41,890 nt of DNA from Veillonellaceae bacterium (lineage in GTDB: Bacteria > Bacillota > Negativicutes > Veillonellales > Negativicoccaceae), in contig JALELM010000001.1 of assembly GCA_022771805.1 (NCBI GenBank), positions 1 to 41,890 on the forward strand, written 5' to 3'. The position numbers and the translations under genes were made by a program. Position 1 is the stretch's first letter; each line of letters starts with the position of its first letter. Of the stretch, positions 17,585-26,358 are shown piece after piece. Below the pieces are notes generated by a model that was not told where the DNA came from, did no database searches, and saw only the letters and a list, made by a program, of their open reading frames with translations.

Positions 17585-18229
17585 TTACCTCCACTTACCG
17601 GCGTTCCACGGCTTGTTATTATTCTTGAATTGCAGCTGCCCGTTTTGTTTATAGATTGTATAATTGCCGTTGGATACGGTATTCCCCGGTTTTGTCGTCG
17701 CTTCCAACCCGGGCCCGCCGCCACTGTATCCCCGCTTCAAATTGGACCGCAATGTATGGTATTGCTGCAGACCGCCGAGAATGGTACCGAACATGGCCCG
17801 GCGCCCCGCCATTTTGGCGTTGAACATACCGGCTCGCGCCTGTTCCGCTTCCTGCCCGTAATTCCATCCCTGGACAAATTCGTTGTATACATCATTGCGC
17901 TGATTGCGCAAATTTGCCGCTTTATCATCCAGGTACCCGGCATACGATGCGCCCAGTACATCCATCAGGGACCCGCCCATCTGCAGGCCTGCCGCACCGC
18001 CTGCTGCGGCATTTTGCCCTGCGACCAGGCGCATGCGGTCCCGCATCCGCCCTTCTTCTCTGCCGTACTCTTCGGCAATTTGCTCTTGCCTGCGCTCACT
18101 CATCTTCTGATTGGCCAAGGCCGCCTGCTCCTGCGACCGGTACATATTGATACTCGCCTTCGTTTCCGCCTGCTGACCCATCAGTTGCATACCCACCTGC
18201 GCCGCCAGCAGTGCCACCGGATGACACAT
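17585..18229 (-). CDS. T7 gp14-like virion core protein
   Basis: A 214-aa Ala/Gln/Met-rich helical protein beginning with a hydrophobic segment (PVALLAAQVGMQLMGQQ), then a long helix and AGQNAAAGGAAGLQMGGSL, typical of the gp14-family internal core proteins of T7-like phages. Gp14 proteins are ejected first and form the outer-membrane pore. It lies in T7 order between the gp13-like and transglycosylase genes with 3-4 base gaps. Confidence 0.82.
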   Translation of the reverse strand: MCHPVALLAAQVGMQLMGQQAETKASINMYRSQEQAALANQKMSERRQEQIAEEYGREEGRMRDRMRLVAGQNAAAGGAAGLQMGGSLMDVLGASYAGYLDDKAANLRNQRNDVYNEFVQGWNYGQEAEQARAGMFNAKMAGRRAMFGTILGGLQQYHTLRSNLKRGYSGGGPGLEATTKPGNTVSNGNYTIYKQNGQLQFKNNNKPWNAGKWR

Positions 18230-18233
18230 ATCG

Positions 18234-18698
18234 CTACCTCCTTAACTCAAAGCGCACAAACCGCACGCCCCCGATTTCCACTTCCTCGCCGAACGTTGCC
18301 CCCAACCATGCCAGCCAGCGCAACGACGCGTCATTGCTCACACTGACATAATTCCAAAGCGGCAACCCGTCGTCCAGCCACCTTTCCAATACCCGCTTGC
18401 TCTCCTGCAAGAAAAACCGCGCGTATCGTTCCGAACCGATCCTGCCCAAACACCAGATACCCATACCGCCGGCATTGCGGGCTCGCCCGCGGCCGTAGAC
18501 CCAAAGCGCCTCGCCCGCTTCGTCCAGCACCGCAAACGATTCGCTCTCCGGATGATACGCGGACTGCAACACCGCCTCAACGGGCGATACCCCGAAGGCC
18601 GTACACTCCTCCACATCATGCGGGCGCATATGCGCGCCCAAACGCTGTAATACGGAAATATCCACACCCCTCGCGTCAACCGTTGTAACTCCGGACAT
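18234..18698 (-). CDS. T7 gp13-like protein with acetyltransferase fold
   Basis: A 154-aa protein matching the phage gp13/GNAT-like pattern: VLQSAYHPESESFAVLDE, GIWCLGRIGSERYARFFLQESKRVL, LWNYVSVSNDASLRWLAWLGATF, and a final beta strand (GVRFVRFEL). The last segments resemble the acetyl-CoA fold of GNAT enzymes, where the ending is a typical N-x-x-xxRxLxxxGF element. In T7 gp13 is needed for virion assembly but is not a known enzyme. It overlaps the end of the nozzle gene by 23 bases. Confidence 0.82.
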   Translation of the reverse strand: MSGVTTVDARGVDISVLQRLGAHMRPHDVEECTAFGVSPVEAVLQSAYHPESESFAVLDEAGEALWVYGRGRARNAGGMGIWCLGRIGSERYARFFLQESKRVLERWLDDGLPLWNYVSVSNDASLRWLAWLGATFGEEVEIGGVRFVRFELRR

Positions 18699-21297
18699 GA
18701 CCGCCTCCCACCGAAATGGATCGGATAATCGCCAATATATTCAAGCCGAACGGCTCCGCCGAAGAAATGCAAACCCGCCCGCGGGTATTAAATCCCACGT
18801 CCGTATTCGGCATCACCACCAAAATATCCCCGGTGAAATTCGTATCGTCCGGATACGGCAATTCGTCCATGTAGGCAAACGTATGCCCGATTTGACCGCC
18901 CTTGGATTCGGTAACCCGCAACGTCACCTCGTTTACACGCACCGTCCGCGCCTGCACCGTGCCGTCGCTCAGCTCCACCTCAACACCCGGCTGCTCGATT
19001 TTCGTTTCATAGGAAAGCCCCGCCGCGCCCGTTACGTTTTCCGCGGCCAGTGTAATGACCGTTTCCTGCGTATCCGGCAGCCGCTTTCCGTCCACCACTA
19101 CGGTAAGAATCTGCCCCTGCAAATGCCCTGCGGTAATCGTTCCTGCCTGCGACCGCTTATAACTGTCCAGAAACACCCGCTCCCGGCTGCGGAAACGTTC
19201 AATATACTGCTTGCCGTTCCGTTTCACAATTACGTATACAGAATCCTCGCCGTATTCCGGTATGTTCTCCACCCATAAATACTTACCGTTCGTCGTCCAA
19301 TGCGACCAGCCGTATACATCCTGCTCCCGGATCAGCGTCAAGCACACCATCGCCCCGTCGTTACGCACCATATACAATATGGAATCCGGCTCCTGTGCAT
19401 ACGCCGCCGTCAGCAATTCATACCCCCGTACCAGATGCTTGGCAAGCAGCGTTAAATCAATGCCGTTGTAGTTATCCGATTCATACGAATACCCCATATC
19501 CCGCACGGTAGCCCCGCGCGCCTGTACGTACACCAGCCGGTTGCCGATGTACACCGGCTTGCAGTTCGATGCACCCCGCATCGTCTGCGTCTTTACCTGC
19601 GCCGTTTTCGGCGTAATCGGCTTATCCCCCGGTACGATCCACTCATTCCCGTCCGTCAAGACCAGCAAGTCCTGCGCCGGAACAAGATGCCGGATATTGT
19701 ACATTTCACGCGAAATCAAGGACAACGCCACCGCCGAATCGTCCGTCACCTGCCCGTCCGCCTTTTCTACACCGAAATTCGTATAATCTCCCGTCCGGCT
19801 CATCCAGACCATATGCGGATACGTTGCCGACCCTGCCAGCACCAGCCGATCTTGGAAGAAACAACAGACCCGCGGATACCCTTTTTGTCCGCTCCACACA
19901 TCCAGCCCGTATCGGTACGTATACTCCGTATTTCCCAACGGCTCCAACACCTTAGCCTTTGCCAGTACATCCGAAGTGATACTGGTGATCCGCACTTCTC
20001 CTTCGTGTATGTACGGTAACCGCGTCAACGTTGCCGTCATGCTTTCGCCCGTTACCGACTTGCGCAAGCGTAGCCAAGTAGGCGTATCAAAGGTGCCCGA
20101 TTCCGTTGCGTTGAAATTCTTATCCGAAGAATACCGCCGGTATTCATTCCAGTTCACGCCGTCCTCGGAATATTCCAGGAATATATCCCCCGTCCAAATC
20201 CCCGACGTGGTAATCTTCCATTGCTTACCGACTTTGATACCGTCGGAAACATCCGCACCGTGCATACTCAACTTCACCGATTGCGCGCGCATCTGATGCC
20301 GCAACCGAATATGCGACCCGACCATCCCCTGTGTAAATAGCGACCGCTTGGAACTCAACACTACATCCCCGGTCAAGCGGCTCGGTTGGATAGAGTTTTC
20401 CCCCTCGTCGTAGATGCGTACCCAGCCGCTTTCTGCCGCTACAACGTAGGAATGCTGGTATTCTTCGTAAGTATATCCGCCGCGACCGCCCTGCCCGTTA
20501 CCGGCATGATCGCCATCTTTGGAACTACTTGCCCCTTTGCCTCCTTGCGCCGTTATGGTACCGAACGAACTCGCCCCGCCGTTGTTATTCGTCGATCCGT
20601 AATTGCCGCTGCGCCCGACCGTAACGGAAACCTTCTGCCCTTCCGAAAGATGCAGCGAACCGGTCTTCAATTCACCGTTGCCGCCCGTATGCCAATGGTA
20701 CGCACCGCCGCCCGCTCCCGCGACATCGACGGTATATTGCCCGCTTGCCGTCACAGTAAAGGTGTAATTGCCGGACACCCGCCACCAGCGGCCTTCATTC
20801 AGCTTGCCCTCGTTGACATCCTCAAAGTATGCCGCCTGCAACTCCAGCGGGCGCAATTCCCACGAAACCGACGAACGACGCACCAAAGTCTGTACCGGAT
20901 GCTTGCCGGAACAGATGAACATCGTATCCGCCGATTGAGCAAACCGCAAATCCGGCAACACGCTTTCTTCAAACGGGGTAACCAATTCCACGCCCAAGTA
21001 CTTGCCGTTCTGCCACATACGGACATATCGATCCCCGAACTCAAGCAGAAACGATTCGTCCGCATCCTTTGCGAAACGAACCAAAATCACCTTTTTATCA
21101 GCGTATTTCGTCACGCCGATAAACTCACTCCCACCACGCCTGCAAACTGCCCCGTACGGACGAATAATCGCATTTTTCGCTCGCAACAGCGCGGACTTGT
21201 ATTTCTCCAAGTCCACCCGATTGGCCACATCATATGAAATTTCCCCCGTCGTAAACGCCGGTTGGATTACATACATCGGCCCCACGCCCTGTGCCAT
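18676..21297 (-). CDS. Tail tubular protein B (T7 gp12-like nozzle)
   Basis: An 873-aa nozzle protein; ATG at 21297 overlaps the stop of the gp11-like gene (TGATG), preferred over a GTG 9 bases upstream. The start MAQGVGPMYVIQPAFTTGEI and the following RVDLEKYKSALLRAKN are typical of this family. A Gly-rich insertion (residues about 195-275: VAGAGGGAYHWHTGGNG, GNYGSTNNNGGASSFG) looks like a glycine-rich receptor or adhesin module that T7 gp12 lacks. The later part has FQDRLVLAGS and SRTGDYTNFGVE, common to gp12-like proteins. It forms the hexameric nozzle to which the fibres attach. Confidence 0.92.
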   Translation of the reverse strand: MAQGVGPMYVIQPAFTTGEISYDVANRVDLEKYKSALLRAKNAIIRPYGAVCRRGGSEFIGVTKYADKKVILVRFAKDADESFLLEFGDRYVRMWQNGKYLGVELVTPFEESVLPDLRFAQSADTMFICSGKHPVQTLVRRSSVSWELRPLELQAAYFEDVNEGKLNEGRWWRVSGNYTFTVTASGQYTVDVAGAGGGAYHWHTGGNGELKTGSLHLSEGQKVSVTVGRSGNYGSTNNNGGASSFGTITAQGGKGASSSKDGDHAGNGQGGRGGYTYEEYQHSYVVAAESGWVRIYDEGENSIQPSRLTGDVVLSSKRSLFTQGMVGSHIRLRHQMRAQSVKLSMHGADVSDGIKVGKQWKITTSGIWTGDIFLEYSEDGVNWNEYRRYSSDKNFNATESGTFDTPTWLRLRKSVTGESMTATLTRLPYIHEGEVRITSITSDVLAKAKVLEPLGNTEYTYRYGLDVWSGQKGYPRVCCFFQDRLVLAGSATYPHMVWMSRTGDYTNFGVEKADGQVTDDSAVALSLISREMYNIRHLVPAQDLLVLTDGNEWIVPGDKPITPKTAQVKTQTMRGASNCKPVYIGNRLVYVQARGATVRDMGYSYESDNYNGIDLTLLAKHLVRGYELLTAAYAQEPDSILYMVRNDGAMVCLTLIREQDVYGWSHWTTNGKYLWVENIPEYGEDSVYVIVKRNGKQYIERFRSRERVFLDSYKRSQAGTITAGHLQGQILTVVVDGKRLPDTQETVITLAAENVTGAAGLSYETKIEQPGVEVELSDGTVQARTVRVNEVTLRVTESKGGQIGHTFAYMDELPYPDDTNFTGDILVVMPNTDVGFNTRGRVCISSAEPFGLNILAIIRSISVGGGHVRSYNG

Positions 21298-21887
21298 CAG
21301 CGCCACCTCGCCTTACGATACCGATTCAGCGGCTCCGGATCCTTCTGCCGCTCGCGCGCTACCTGCGTTACCGCCACTTCCAATGCCGCGCGATATAAAT
21401 TAAACTGTTGCTCGAACAGCCCCTGATTGCCTACCAGTCGCATACACAAATCCGACGCCAGCTTGCGCGTCATCGCTTCCAAAAACACTGTATCCCAGAC
21501 ATCCGGATCCGTTACATCGTAGACATAATCCACCCAAGCATCCGCCATATCCGTTGCAATGACCTTTGTGCTGTTATCCAAATTCAGCACCTCAAACTGT
21601 GCTCGCTCTTCCGGCGTCGGCGTGCCGTCCGTTAATTTGTAGATATACAAACACAACTCCGGGTACATGTACACGTACTCGTACCCCGGCAACCGGATAT
21701 CCGGCATGAGTGCCAAGCGTTCCAGACGGCGGGCGAACCCCCACGGATATTCCCGCAACAGCATGCGCCGCGTTGCGTCGTAATACAGCTTGCACGCCCG
21801 CGCCGTTTCCGTCTCGTCCTGCACACTGCGAATCGTACCCACGCCCAAATGAGATAACGCCAGATTGCAAATGTCGGTAATTGTCAT
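21297..21887 (-). CDS. Tail tubular protein A (T7 gp11-like gatekeeper)
   Basis: A 196-aa head-tail gatekeeper. The start MTITDICNLALSHLGVG is the family signature, followed by ACKLYYDATRRMLLREYPWGFA. It forms the 12-subunit ring between portal and nozzle. AAAGGAGG precedes the ATG. It starts the tail gene group after a terminator and a palindromic hairpin in the gap at 21901-21966, so this junction probably separates head and tail expression levels. Confidence 0.92.
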   Translation of the reverse strand: MTITDICNLALSHLGVGTIRSVQDETETARACKLYYDATRRMLLREYPWGFARRLERLALMPDIRLPGYEYVYMYPELCLYIYKLTDGTPTPEERAQFEVLNLDNSTKVIATDMADAWVDYVYDVTDPDVWDTVFLEAMTRKLASDLCMRLVGNQGLFEQQFNLYRAALEVAVTQVARERQKDPEPLNRYRKARWR

Positions 21888-21900
21888 CGTTTGAACCTCC

Positions 21901-21942
21901 TTTTATAAACGCCGGAATACGCCCGCCTCCGGAGTTTATAAA
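21901..21942. promoter_or_regulatory. Long imperfect palindrome before the tail genes
   Basis: TTTATAAAC and GTTTATAAA (9/9 matched) enclose a further CCGGA/TCCGG pairing after one mismatch, with an 11-nt loop. Read leftward it ends just before the AAAGGAGG of the gp11-like gene. It could be an RNA processing hairpin (as in T7, where RNase III cuts between genes) or a stabilising 5' structure for the tail message. Confidence 0.6.
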
Positions 21943-21966
21943 AAAAGAGGGAGCTTACGCCCCCTC
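21940..21966 (-). terminator. Intrinsic terminator between head and tail genes
   Basis: On the minus strand an 8-bp stem (GAGGGGGC with GCTCCCTC, one G-U pair), GTAA loop and a run of seven T. It includes the stop codon of the 52-aa gene. A terminator inside the late operon suggests either partial read-through to tune head:tail ratio or antitermination. Confidence 0.8.
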
Positions 21967-22113
21967 CAACTCCTCCACCGCCCGGCGCAACTCTGCAAGC
22001 GTCGCATCGTCCGCGTAGACCACGCCTGCCGCATCCAGACGTGCCCGGCATTCATTTGCCGACATCGTCTCCGCGCGCCGCCGTCCTTGCCGAGCGTAGA
22101 CCAAGGCGTCCAT
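21955..22113 (-). CDS. 52-aa protein at the end of the head group
   Basis: ATG at 22113 overlaps the stop of the cement gene (TAATG); stop at 21955 lies within the terminator. The peptide is charged and helical (RRRAETMSANECRARLDAAG; ELRRAVEELEG). Such short coiled genes are common next to podovirus head genes, but no named family is recognised. Translational coupling to the cement gene supports it being real. Confidence 0.65.
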   Translation of the reverse strand: MDALVYARQGRRRAETMSANECRARLDAAGVVYADDATLAELRRAVEELEGA

Positions 22114-22478
22114 TATACGTCCGTATCCATCACAAGCACGGCGTTCATTTTCGCCGCGCCAAGCGTACCGGCTGCCGCCGCCACGTGCAGGCGGGTATAT
22201 CCGAGCACGCCCATTGGCAACTTCACATTCAGTCTGCGTTCGCCTTTGGGCAACGTGTACGTACCCAAGGTTTTCTTACCGGCCATCGTTTCCTTCGCCG
22301 ACGTTTCCACCGTTATCGTCGCATTATCCGTAAGCGGCGCAGATACCGTTACCGCCAGCCACAACGGCTGAATCGCATCGCCCATTCCCAGCGCGACCAC
22401 ATCGGAATCCACGCCGCTCGTACCTACCGAGGTTACGTCCTTTTGCCACAGGAATGTATTTTCCGCATCGTAAATCAT
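22113..22478 (-). CDS. Bbp16-family capsid cement protein
   Basis: A 121-aa beta-rich protein with the family pattern MIYDAENTFLWQ near the start, LGMGDAIQPLWLAVTV in the middle and YTRLHVAAAAGTLGAAKM near the end, as in the Bordetella phage BPP-1 cement protein Bbp16. It should decorate and stabilise the capsid lattice. It follows the capsid gene, as in BPP-1. Confidence 0.82.
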   Translation of the reverse strand: MIYDAENTFLWQKDVTSVGTSGVDSDVVALGMGDAIQPLWLAVTVSAPLTDNATITVETSAKETMAGKKTLGTYTLPKGERRLNVKLPMGVLGYTRLHVAAAAGTLGAAKMNAVLVMDTDV

Positions 22479-22489
22479 CGTATCCCTCC

Positions 22490-23494
22490 TTATTTAATCG
22501 CTTCTTCGTTGCTGCGGAGCGCATCCAGTTTGCGTACCGGAATGCCTGCCAAGTACAAGACCTGCCCGCCGTCCATCAAGTCTCGACGCGTTACGTGTAC
22601 GTTCGACTTGTCAATCAGGTAGATTTCCAAGAACGAATACACATCATCGCTGACATACGCAACCGGATTGACCGTATCCAAATTGCGGATACGGTTTTTC
22701 GCCAGGATAAATTTCTCCACCAAGGCGCGCTTGCCGTCGCTGTCCAGCGTAGTCAAGGTATCGACCTTAATGTTACGTACCGCCGCTACCGCACGCTGAT
22801 CGCGTACCGCAAGCCCCGGTTTCCAAGTAAACAGCGTCGATACCGCACGGAACTTGCGCCCGTCCGGATCCACGGCATCGTTCTCGCCCAGATCCCGCAC
22901 CTTCAAGCCCGCGAAGGTATTGCGCGGATAGATCCCGGTTACCGTACGTTCACCCCAGCCGACGATCCAGATCGACGTATTCGTCTTGCCCGTACCGCCT
23001 GCGGAGATTACCTGATAGCCCGGCTCGCCCTTCTCGCCGCTCAGCTTGTTATACCGCACACCGAACCCGTTGAACTCATCCGGATTCGTCAAGGAATCCC
23101 CGTACAGAATATTGCGTGCTACCGCCTGACCGAACCCTTCGACATGCGCCACATCTTCCGAACGGCGGAATTGCGCCTTATCCGGTGCCAGCGCCAGCAA
23201 TTCGATATCCACTTCCGAACGCGCTTCAAACAGCGAACAGGTATCCGCTACCTGACGCGTTGCGGACTTCGACGGATCCACCCCGCGGTTAATCCGGCGG
23301 AGCGACGGCATCGGAATTGCCGTACGTACCGTTGTCTGGTTACCCGTCGGCAAGTTACCTTCCATCCACGGAATATCATCCAAAATCGGATTGGATTCAT
23401 TCAATGCTTCCAGCACCCAATCCAGCTGCCCCTGCGGGCCCGTACGCTTACGCAAATCCGAAAGCGTCAAGGCCAAGTTACCTACTGTTGCCAT
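22490..23494 (-). CDS. Major capsid protein, BPP-1-like
   Basis: A 334-aa HK97-fold coat protein of the BPP-1/GP7-like class. Landmarks: MATVGNLALTLSDLRKR, LDDIPWMEGNLPTGNQTTVRT, ALAPDKAQFRRSEDVAHVEGF, and LVEKFILAKNRIRNL. Its neighbours are the scaffold upstream and the cement protein downstream. GGAGG precedes the ATG. No delta domain or protease is fused. Identification rests on gene order and family pattern; both agree. Confidence 0.9.
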   Translation of the reverse strand: MATVGNLALTLSDLRKRTGPQGQLDWVLEALNESNPILDDIPWMEGNLPTGNQTTVRTAIPMPSLRRINRGVDPSKSATRQVADTCSLFEARSEVDIELLALAPDKAQFRRSEDVAHVEGFGQAVARNILYGDSLTNPDEFNGFGVRYNKLSGEKGEPGYQVISAGGTGKTNTSIWIVGWGERTVTGIYPRNTFAGLKVRDLGENDAVDPDGRKFRAVSTLFTWKPGLAVRDQRAVAAVRNIKVDTLTTLDSDGKRALVEKFILAKNRIRNLDTVNPVAYVSDDVYSFLEIYLIDKSNVHVTRRDLMDGGQVLYLAGIPVRKLDALRSNEEAIK

Positions 23495-23508
23495 ATTTCA
23501 ACCTCCTG

Positions 23509-24090
23509 TTAATACACACTGAAATCCGTATTGTTGTAAAACCCGGCGACATCGCCCGCCCCGGTTGCGGAGCCACGGCTCGCACGGCCGTCATCTTCCG
23601 CTACCATCTGCCCGATTTGGGCGAACAAGCGAATCGCTTCTACTCGATTACCGAACCCCGTTGCGTCCAGCATTTGTCGCAACTCCGGTACACTCTTTTC
23701 CATATACGTTACGCCGATTGCCGCCTGCGCTACCGTCTGCTCGAACTGACCGCCCAGTTCCGCGCGCGCCTCGTCCGCCCAGCCCGCAATCTCCTGCGCC
23801 TGCGCTTCTTCGTACTGCGTCGCCGCTTCCTGCGCCACTTCCTGCGCATACGCCAGCCCGTACTTCGTTACCGCCGCCGCTTGCGCCTGCGACATTCCCG
23901 CATTCTTCAATACTTCGGAATATGCCTCCGCGCGTTCCGTATCCAACTCCACACCGTCCACGCAAAACTCTGCAAAATCGTAGCTCTCCGGTACTGCCGT
24001 TGTTGCCGTCTCCTGCTCCGTTTCCTGTCCGGCTGCCGCTTCCTCTGCGGCGGGCGTGCTCGTGTAATCGTTCGCCATTTCGTCCGTCAT
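23509..24090 (-). CDS. Scaffolding / capsid assembly protein
   Basis: A 193-aa acidic, Ala/Glu/Gln-rich protein with a disordered start, a helical middle (AYAQEVAQEAATQYEEAQAQ) and a C-terminal part (EAIRLFAQIGQMVAEDDG) that resembles podovirus scaffolds, whose end binds the coat protein. It lies directly upstream of the capsid gene, the usual place. Its start overlaps the stop of the Bbp19-like gene by 4 bases. Confidence 0.85.
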   Translation of the reverse strand: MTDEMANDYTSTPAAEEAAAGQETEQETATTAVPESYDFAEFCVDGVELDTERAEAYSEVLKNAGMSQAQAAAVTKYGLAYAQEVAQEAATQYEEAQAQEIAGWADEARAELGGQFEQTVAQAAIGVTYMEKSVPELRQMLDATGFGNRVEAIRLFAQIGQMVAEDDGRASRGSATGAGDVAGFYNNTDFSVY

Positions 24091-24410
24091 TTCGGATCAT
24101 CCTCCTTTCGCAACTGTTGCCACGTTGCAATTTGCTCCACATACTCCCGCTCCGCCAGTTGCAATGCATCAATGTGCCCGTCCCGGATAATTCGCCCGCG
24201 CAACTGCAACCCCACGTCCCTTGCGCCTTCATTGAAATACGTCCACGAATTACCCGTCATCGTTCGCTCAAATACATGACAACTGTCAAAAAGCCGCATA
24301 ATAAGCCAGCGACCCGCGCGCGTTCCCAGCACCTCTCGCAATGCATCCCGATCGGTACGCTCCACGATTGCCGCTACCTTACGCGCCTGTCGCTCCTCTT
24401 TCATCCTCAC
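24087..24410 (-). CDS. Bbp19-family head protein
   Basis: A 107-aa protein fitting the Bbp19-like family: REVLGTRAGRWLIMRLFDSC, then FNEGARDVGLQLRGRI and LAEREYVEQIATWQ. In BPP-1-like phages this gene lies between portal and scaffold, exactly as here. The function in the head is not known. Overlaps both neighbours by 4 bases (ATGA). Confidence 0.8.
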   Translation of the reverse strand: MRMKEERQARKVAAIVERTDRDALREVLGTRAGRWLIMRLFDSCHVFERTMTGNSWTYFNEGARDVGLQLRGRIIRDGHIDALQLAEREYVEQIATWQQLRKEDDPK

Positions 24411-26122
24411 GGATTACCACCTCCCGCGTTCGGCATCCCCAGCCACTCGCGTATCGCCGGGTTACCGTCATTGGCGGCATCCGTCAAATTCTTAGCCGCT
24501 TGCGCCAGCGGTGCCGCCTGCTGCAATTGCGCCATCTGCATCGCCTGCGCTTCTTCCGCCTCTTGCGCTTCCTGTTGCGCCGCCAGAATCTGCTGCGCTT
24601 CTTCCGTTGACCGCAACATCGCTGCCGGTGCCCCGATATTATCGTGGTACACATCCAGCATCGTCATCGCGTCAATCTTCGTTAAGACTTCCGGGAACAG
24701 CTGCGCCACCTGCCCCGCAAAGGACAATGTCTGCTCGATATTCACCAAGCCGGACATTTTCTGCGCCTGTGCCAGCGGCGAAATGTACTCAATCCGTACT
24801 TCCGCTTCGCCCAACTGCTCCGCCAGCTCCGGCGGCAACGGCGGGAACACCCCGCCACGATCCAACAGACCGTAGACGCGCTCCAGAATCGGATTCAGGA
24901 ATTCATACTGCAACCGTTCCACTACCGGGCCCAGCTGCTGGAGCTTCTCCTGCGTCCGCTCCATAATTTCCCGTGCCGTCATCTGCCCGCGCTCGATTTG
25001 ATCCAGCATCAGGAACAGATCCGCCGCATACGCGCGCCGCACCTTCTGCTCGACCTGCTCAATCTTCGCCTGCACCGCCTCGACATTCAGCTGCACCTCA
25101 AACAGCGGCCGCACGCCGTCCGCCGCCGCATTCACCGTCACCCCGCCGGGAAACAGATTGACCCCCAGTGCCGTGCCGGCGCTGGTCTGCATCGGCGGCT
25201 TGATACCCATTTCAATGGCGGTAAGGATATCCCGCTCCATGACCTGTAGCATCTTACTGTCTGCCAACGCATACCAACCGGCGCCTTTCGCGTACGGTTC
25301 CAAGCCGATCACCTGGTACCTTGCCACCGGGACCGGCCATTCTTCCATACCGCCCTGCGTCAAGTACTCATCCTGCGGCGACCCCTCGACCCAATATAGG
25401 GATCGGTACGGCATCGACTGCGGCCCCAATCGCCCGCCCCGCCGCTCCGTGTTCTGCTCGACCAACCAACAGACAACAAACATCCGCTCGCTCCGATTCT
25501 TCGCCGCATCGCGTACCGCCTGCGGCGCGTTCTTTTCGCCGAACTGCTCGATAATCTGCCCGGCCGTCATCCGCACCTTGCGTGCGAAGGTATTCACCAG
25601 CCCGACCGCATCCGTATCCAGCGCATAACTGCCGATCGGATAATGCACGAAATGCACCCCGTCCGTCGCGCTGAATATCCCCAGCGGCGCCTGCCCGAAC
25701 GGCAAATCGTGGTAACAGCTGTACACCGCATGGTAAAAGTTACTGCGGGCAAGCACACGCTGCATAATCGCCTGTCGCTCGTCCAGGATCACCTCCGCCT
25801 CTTTCGGCGCTCCCTCGTCCGAAAGCGCCAGCTTGAACCACTGCCGCGACGGCGGCGTAAGCCCGCTCATGACACCACCCGCAAAAATAGCGGCGGCATC
25901 TCGCGCCGTGGAATTATAGATTTCCTCGGATTCGCCCCGCGCCTTGTTCTCTTCAAAATCACCGTGGAACGGCAATTCATAATCGCGGATCTGCTTCCAC
26001 CATTTCAAATACGGCTCGCGTTTACGAAACAATCTGTCCAGGCGCTTTTGCGCTTCTTCCCGCACCGGCCGCTTCGCCTGCTTGTACTCCGCCGTAGGAC
26101 TTCTCGCCAGGATCGTCTTCAT
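24407..26122 (-). CDS. Portal (T7-type head-tail connector) protein
   Basis: A 571-aa portal. Landmarks: KRLDRLFRKREPYLKWWKQI, NSTARDAAAIFAGGVMSGLTPP, WFKLALSD, and an Ala/Gln-rich C-terminal tail (about residues 515-565) typical of T7-like connectors. It forms the dodecameric ring through which DNA is packed and ejected, and docks the terminase and the gp11-like ring. Length is near the family norm (T7 gp8 is 536 aa). Confidence 0.93.
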   Translation of the reverse strand: MKTILARSPTAEYKQAKRPVREEAQKRLDRLFRKREPYLKWWKQIRDYELPFHGDFEENKARGESEEIYNSTARDAAAIFAGGVMSGLTPPSRQWFKLALSDEGAPKEAEVILDERQAIMQRVLARSNFYHAVYSCYHDLPFGQAPLGIFSATDGVHFVHYPIGSYALDTDAVGLVNTFARKVRMTAGQIIEQFGEKNAPQAVRDAAKNRSERMFVVCWLVEQNTERRGGRLGPQSMPYRSLYWVEGSPQDEYLTQGGMEEWPVPVARYQVIGLEPYAKGAGWYALADSKMLQVMERDILTAIEMGIKPPMQTSAGTALGVNLFPGGVTVNAAADGVRPLFEVQLNVEAVQAKIEQVEQKVRRAYAADLFLMLDQIERGQMTAREIMERTQEKLQQLGPVVERLQYEFLNPILERVYGLLDRGGVFPPLPPELAEQLGEAEVRIEYISPLAQAQKMSGLVNIEQTLSFAGQVAQLFPEVLTKIDAMTMLDVYHDNIGAPAAMLRSTEEAQQILAAQQEAQEAEEAQAMQMAQLQQAAPLAQAAKNLTDAANDGNPAIREWLGMPNAGGGNP

Positions 26123-26125
26123 GAC

Positions 26126-26344
26126 TTATCCCAACGTCTTTTTGCCGGATTCCGAACTGCCGAGGATCGTTCCCGACGCCCGCGTCGAAAGAAATCCGCG
26201 TTTCTTGCGCTTGTTCGCTTCCGCCATCTCTTCCCCGGTCGTATCGTCGCTCATGTTCACCGCTTGTGCCGTCGGTGCCGGCGGCTTGAACTCCGCCATC
26301 TTCGGCGCCCGCAATCCCAACGCATTGGTAAGAAATTTACACAT
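26126..26344 (-). CDS. 72-aa small head-region protein
   Basis: A 72-aa protein rich in Pro and Lys (MAEFKPPAPTAQAV; NKRKKRGFLSTRASG), lying between TerL and portal. Similar small Pro-rich proteins occupy this place in many podoviruses; role unknown, possibly a minor head component. A cysteine near the start (MCKFL) could be noted as an acylation candidate, but no signal sequence is present. The stop is 4 bases before the portal start. Confidence 0.7.
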   Translation of the reverse strand: MCKFLTNALGLRAPKMAEFKPPAPTAQAVNMSDDTTGEEMAEANKRKKRGFLSTRASGTILGSSESGKKTLG

Positions 26345-26358
26345 CTGTTTCTACCTCC

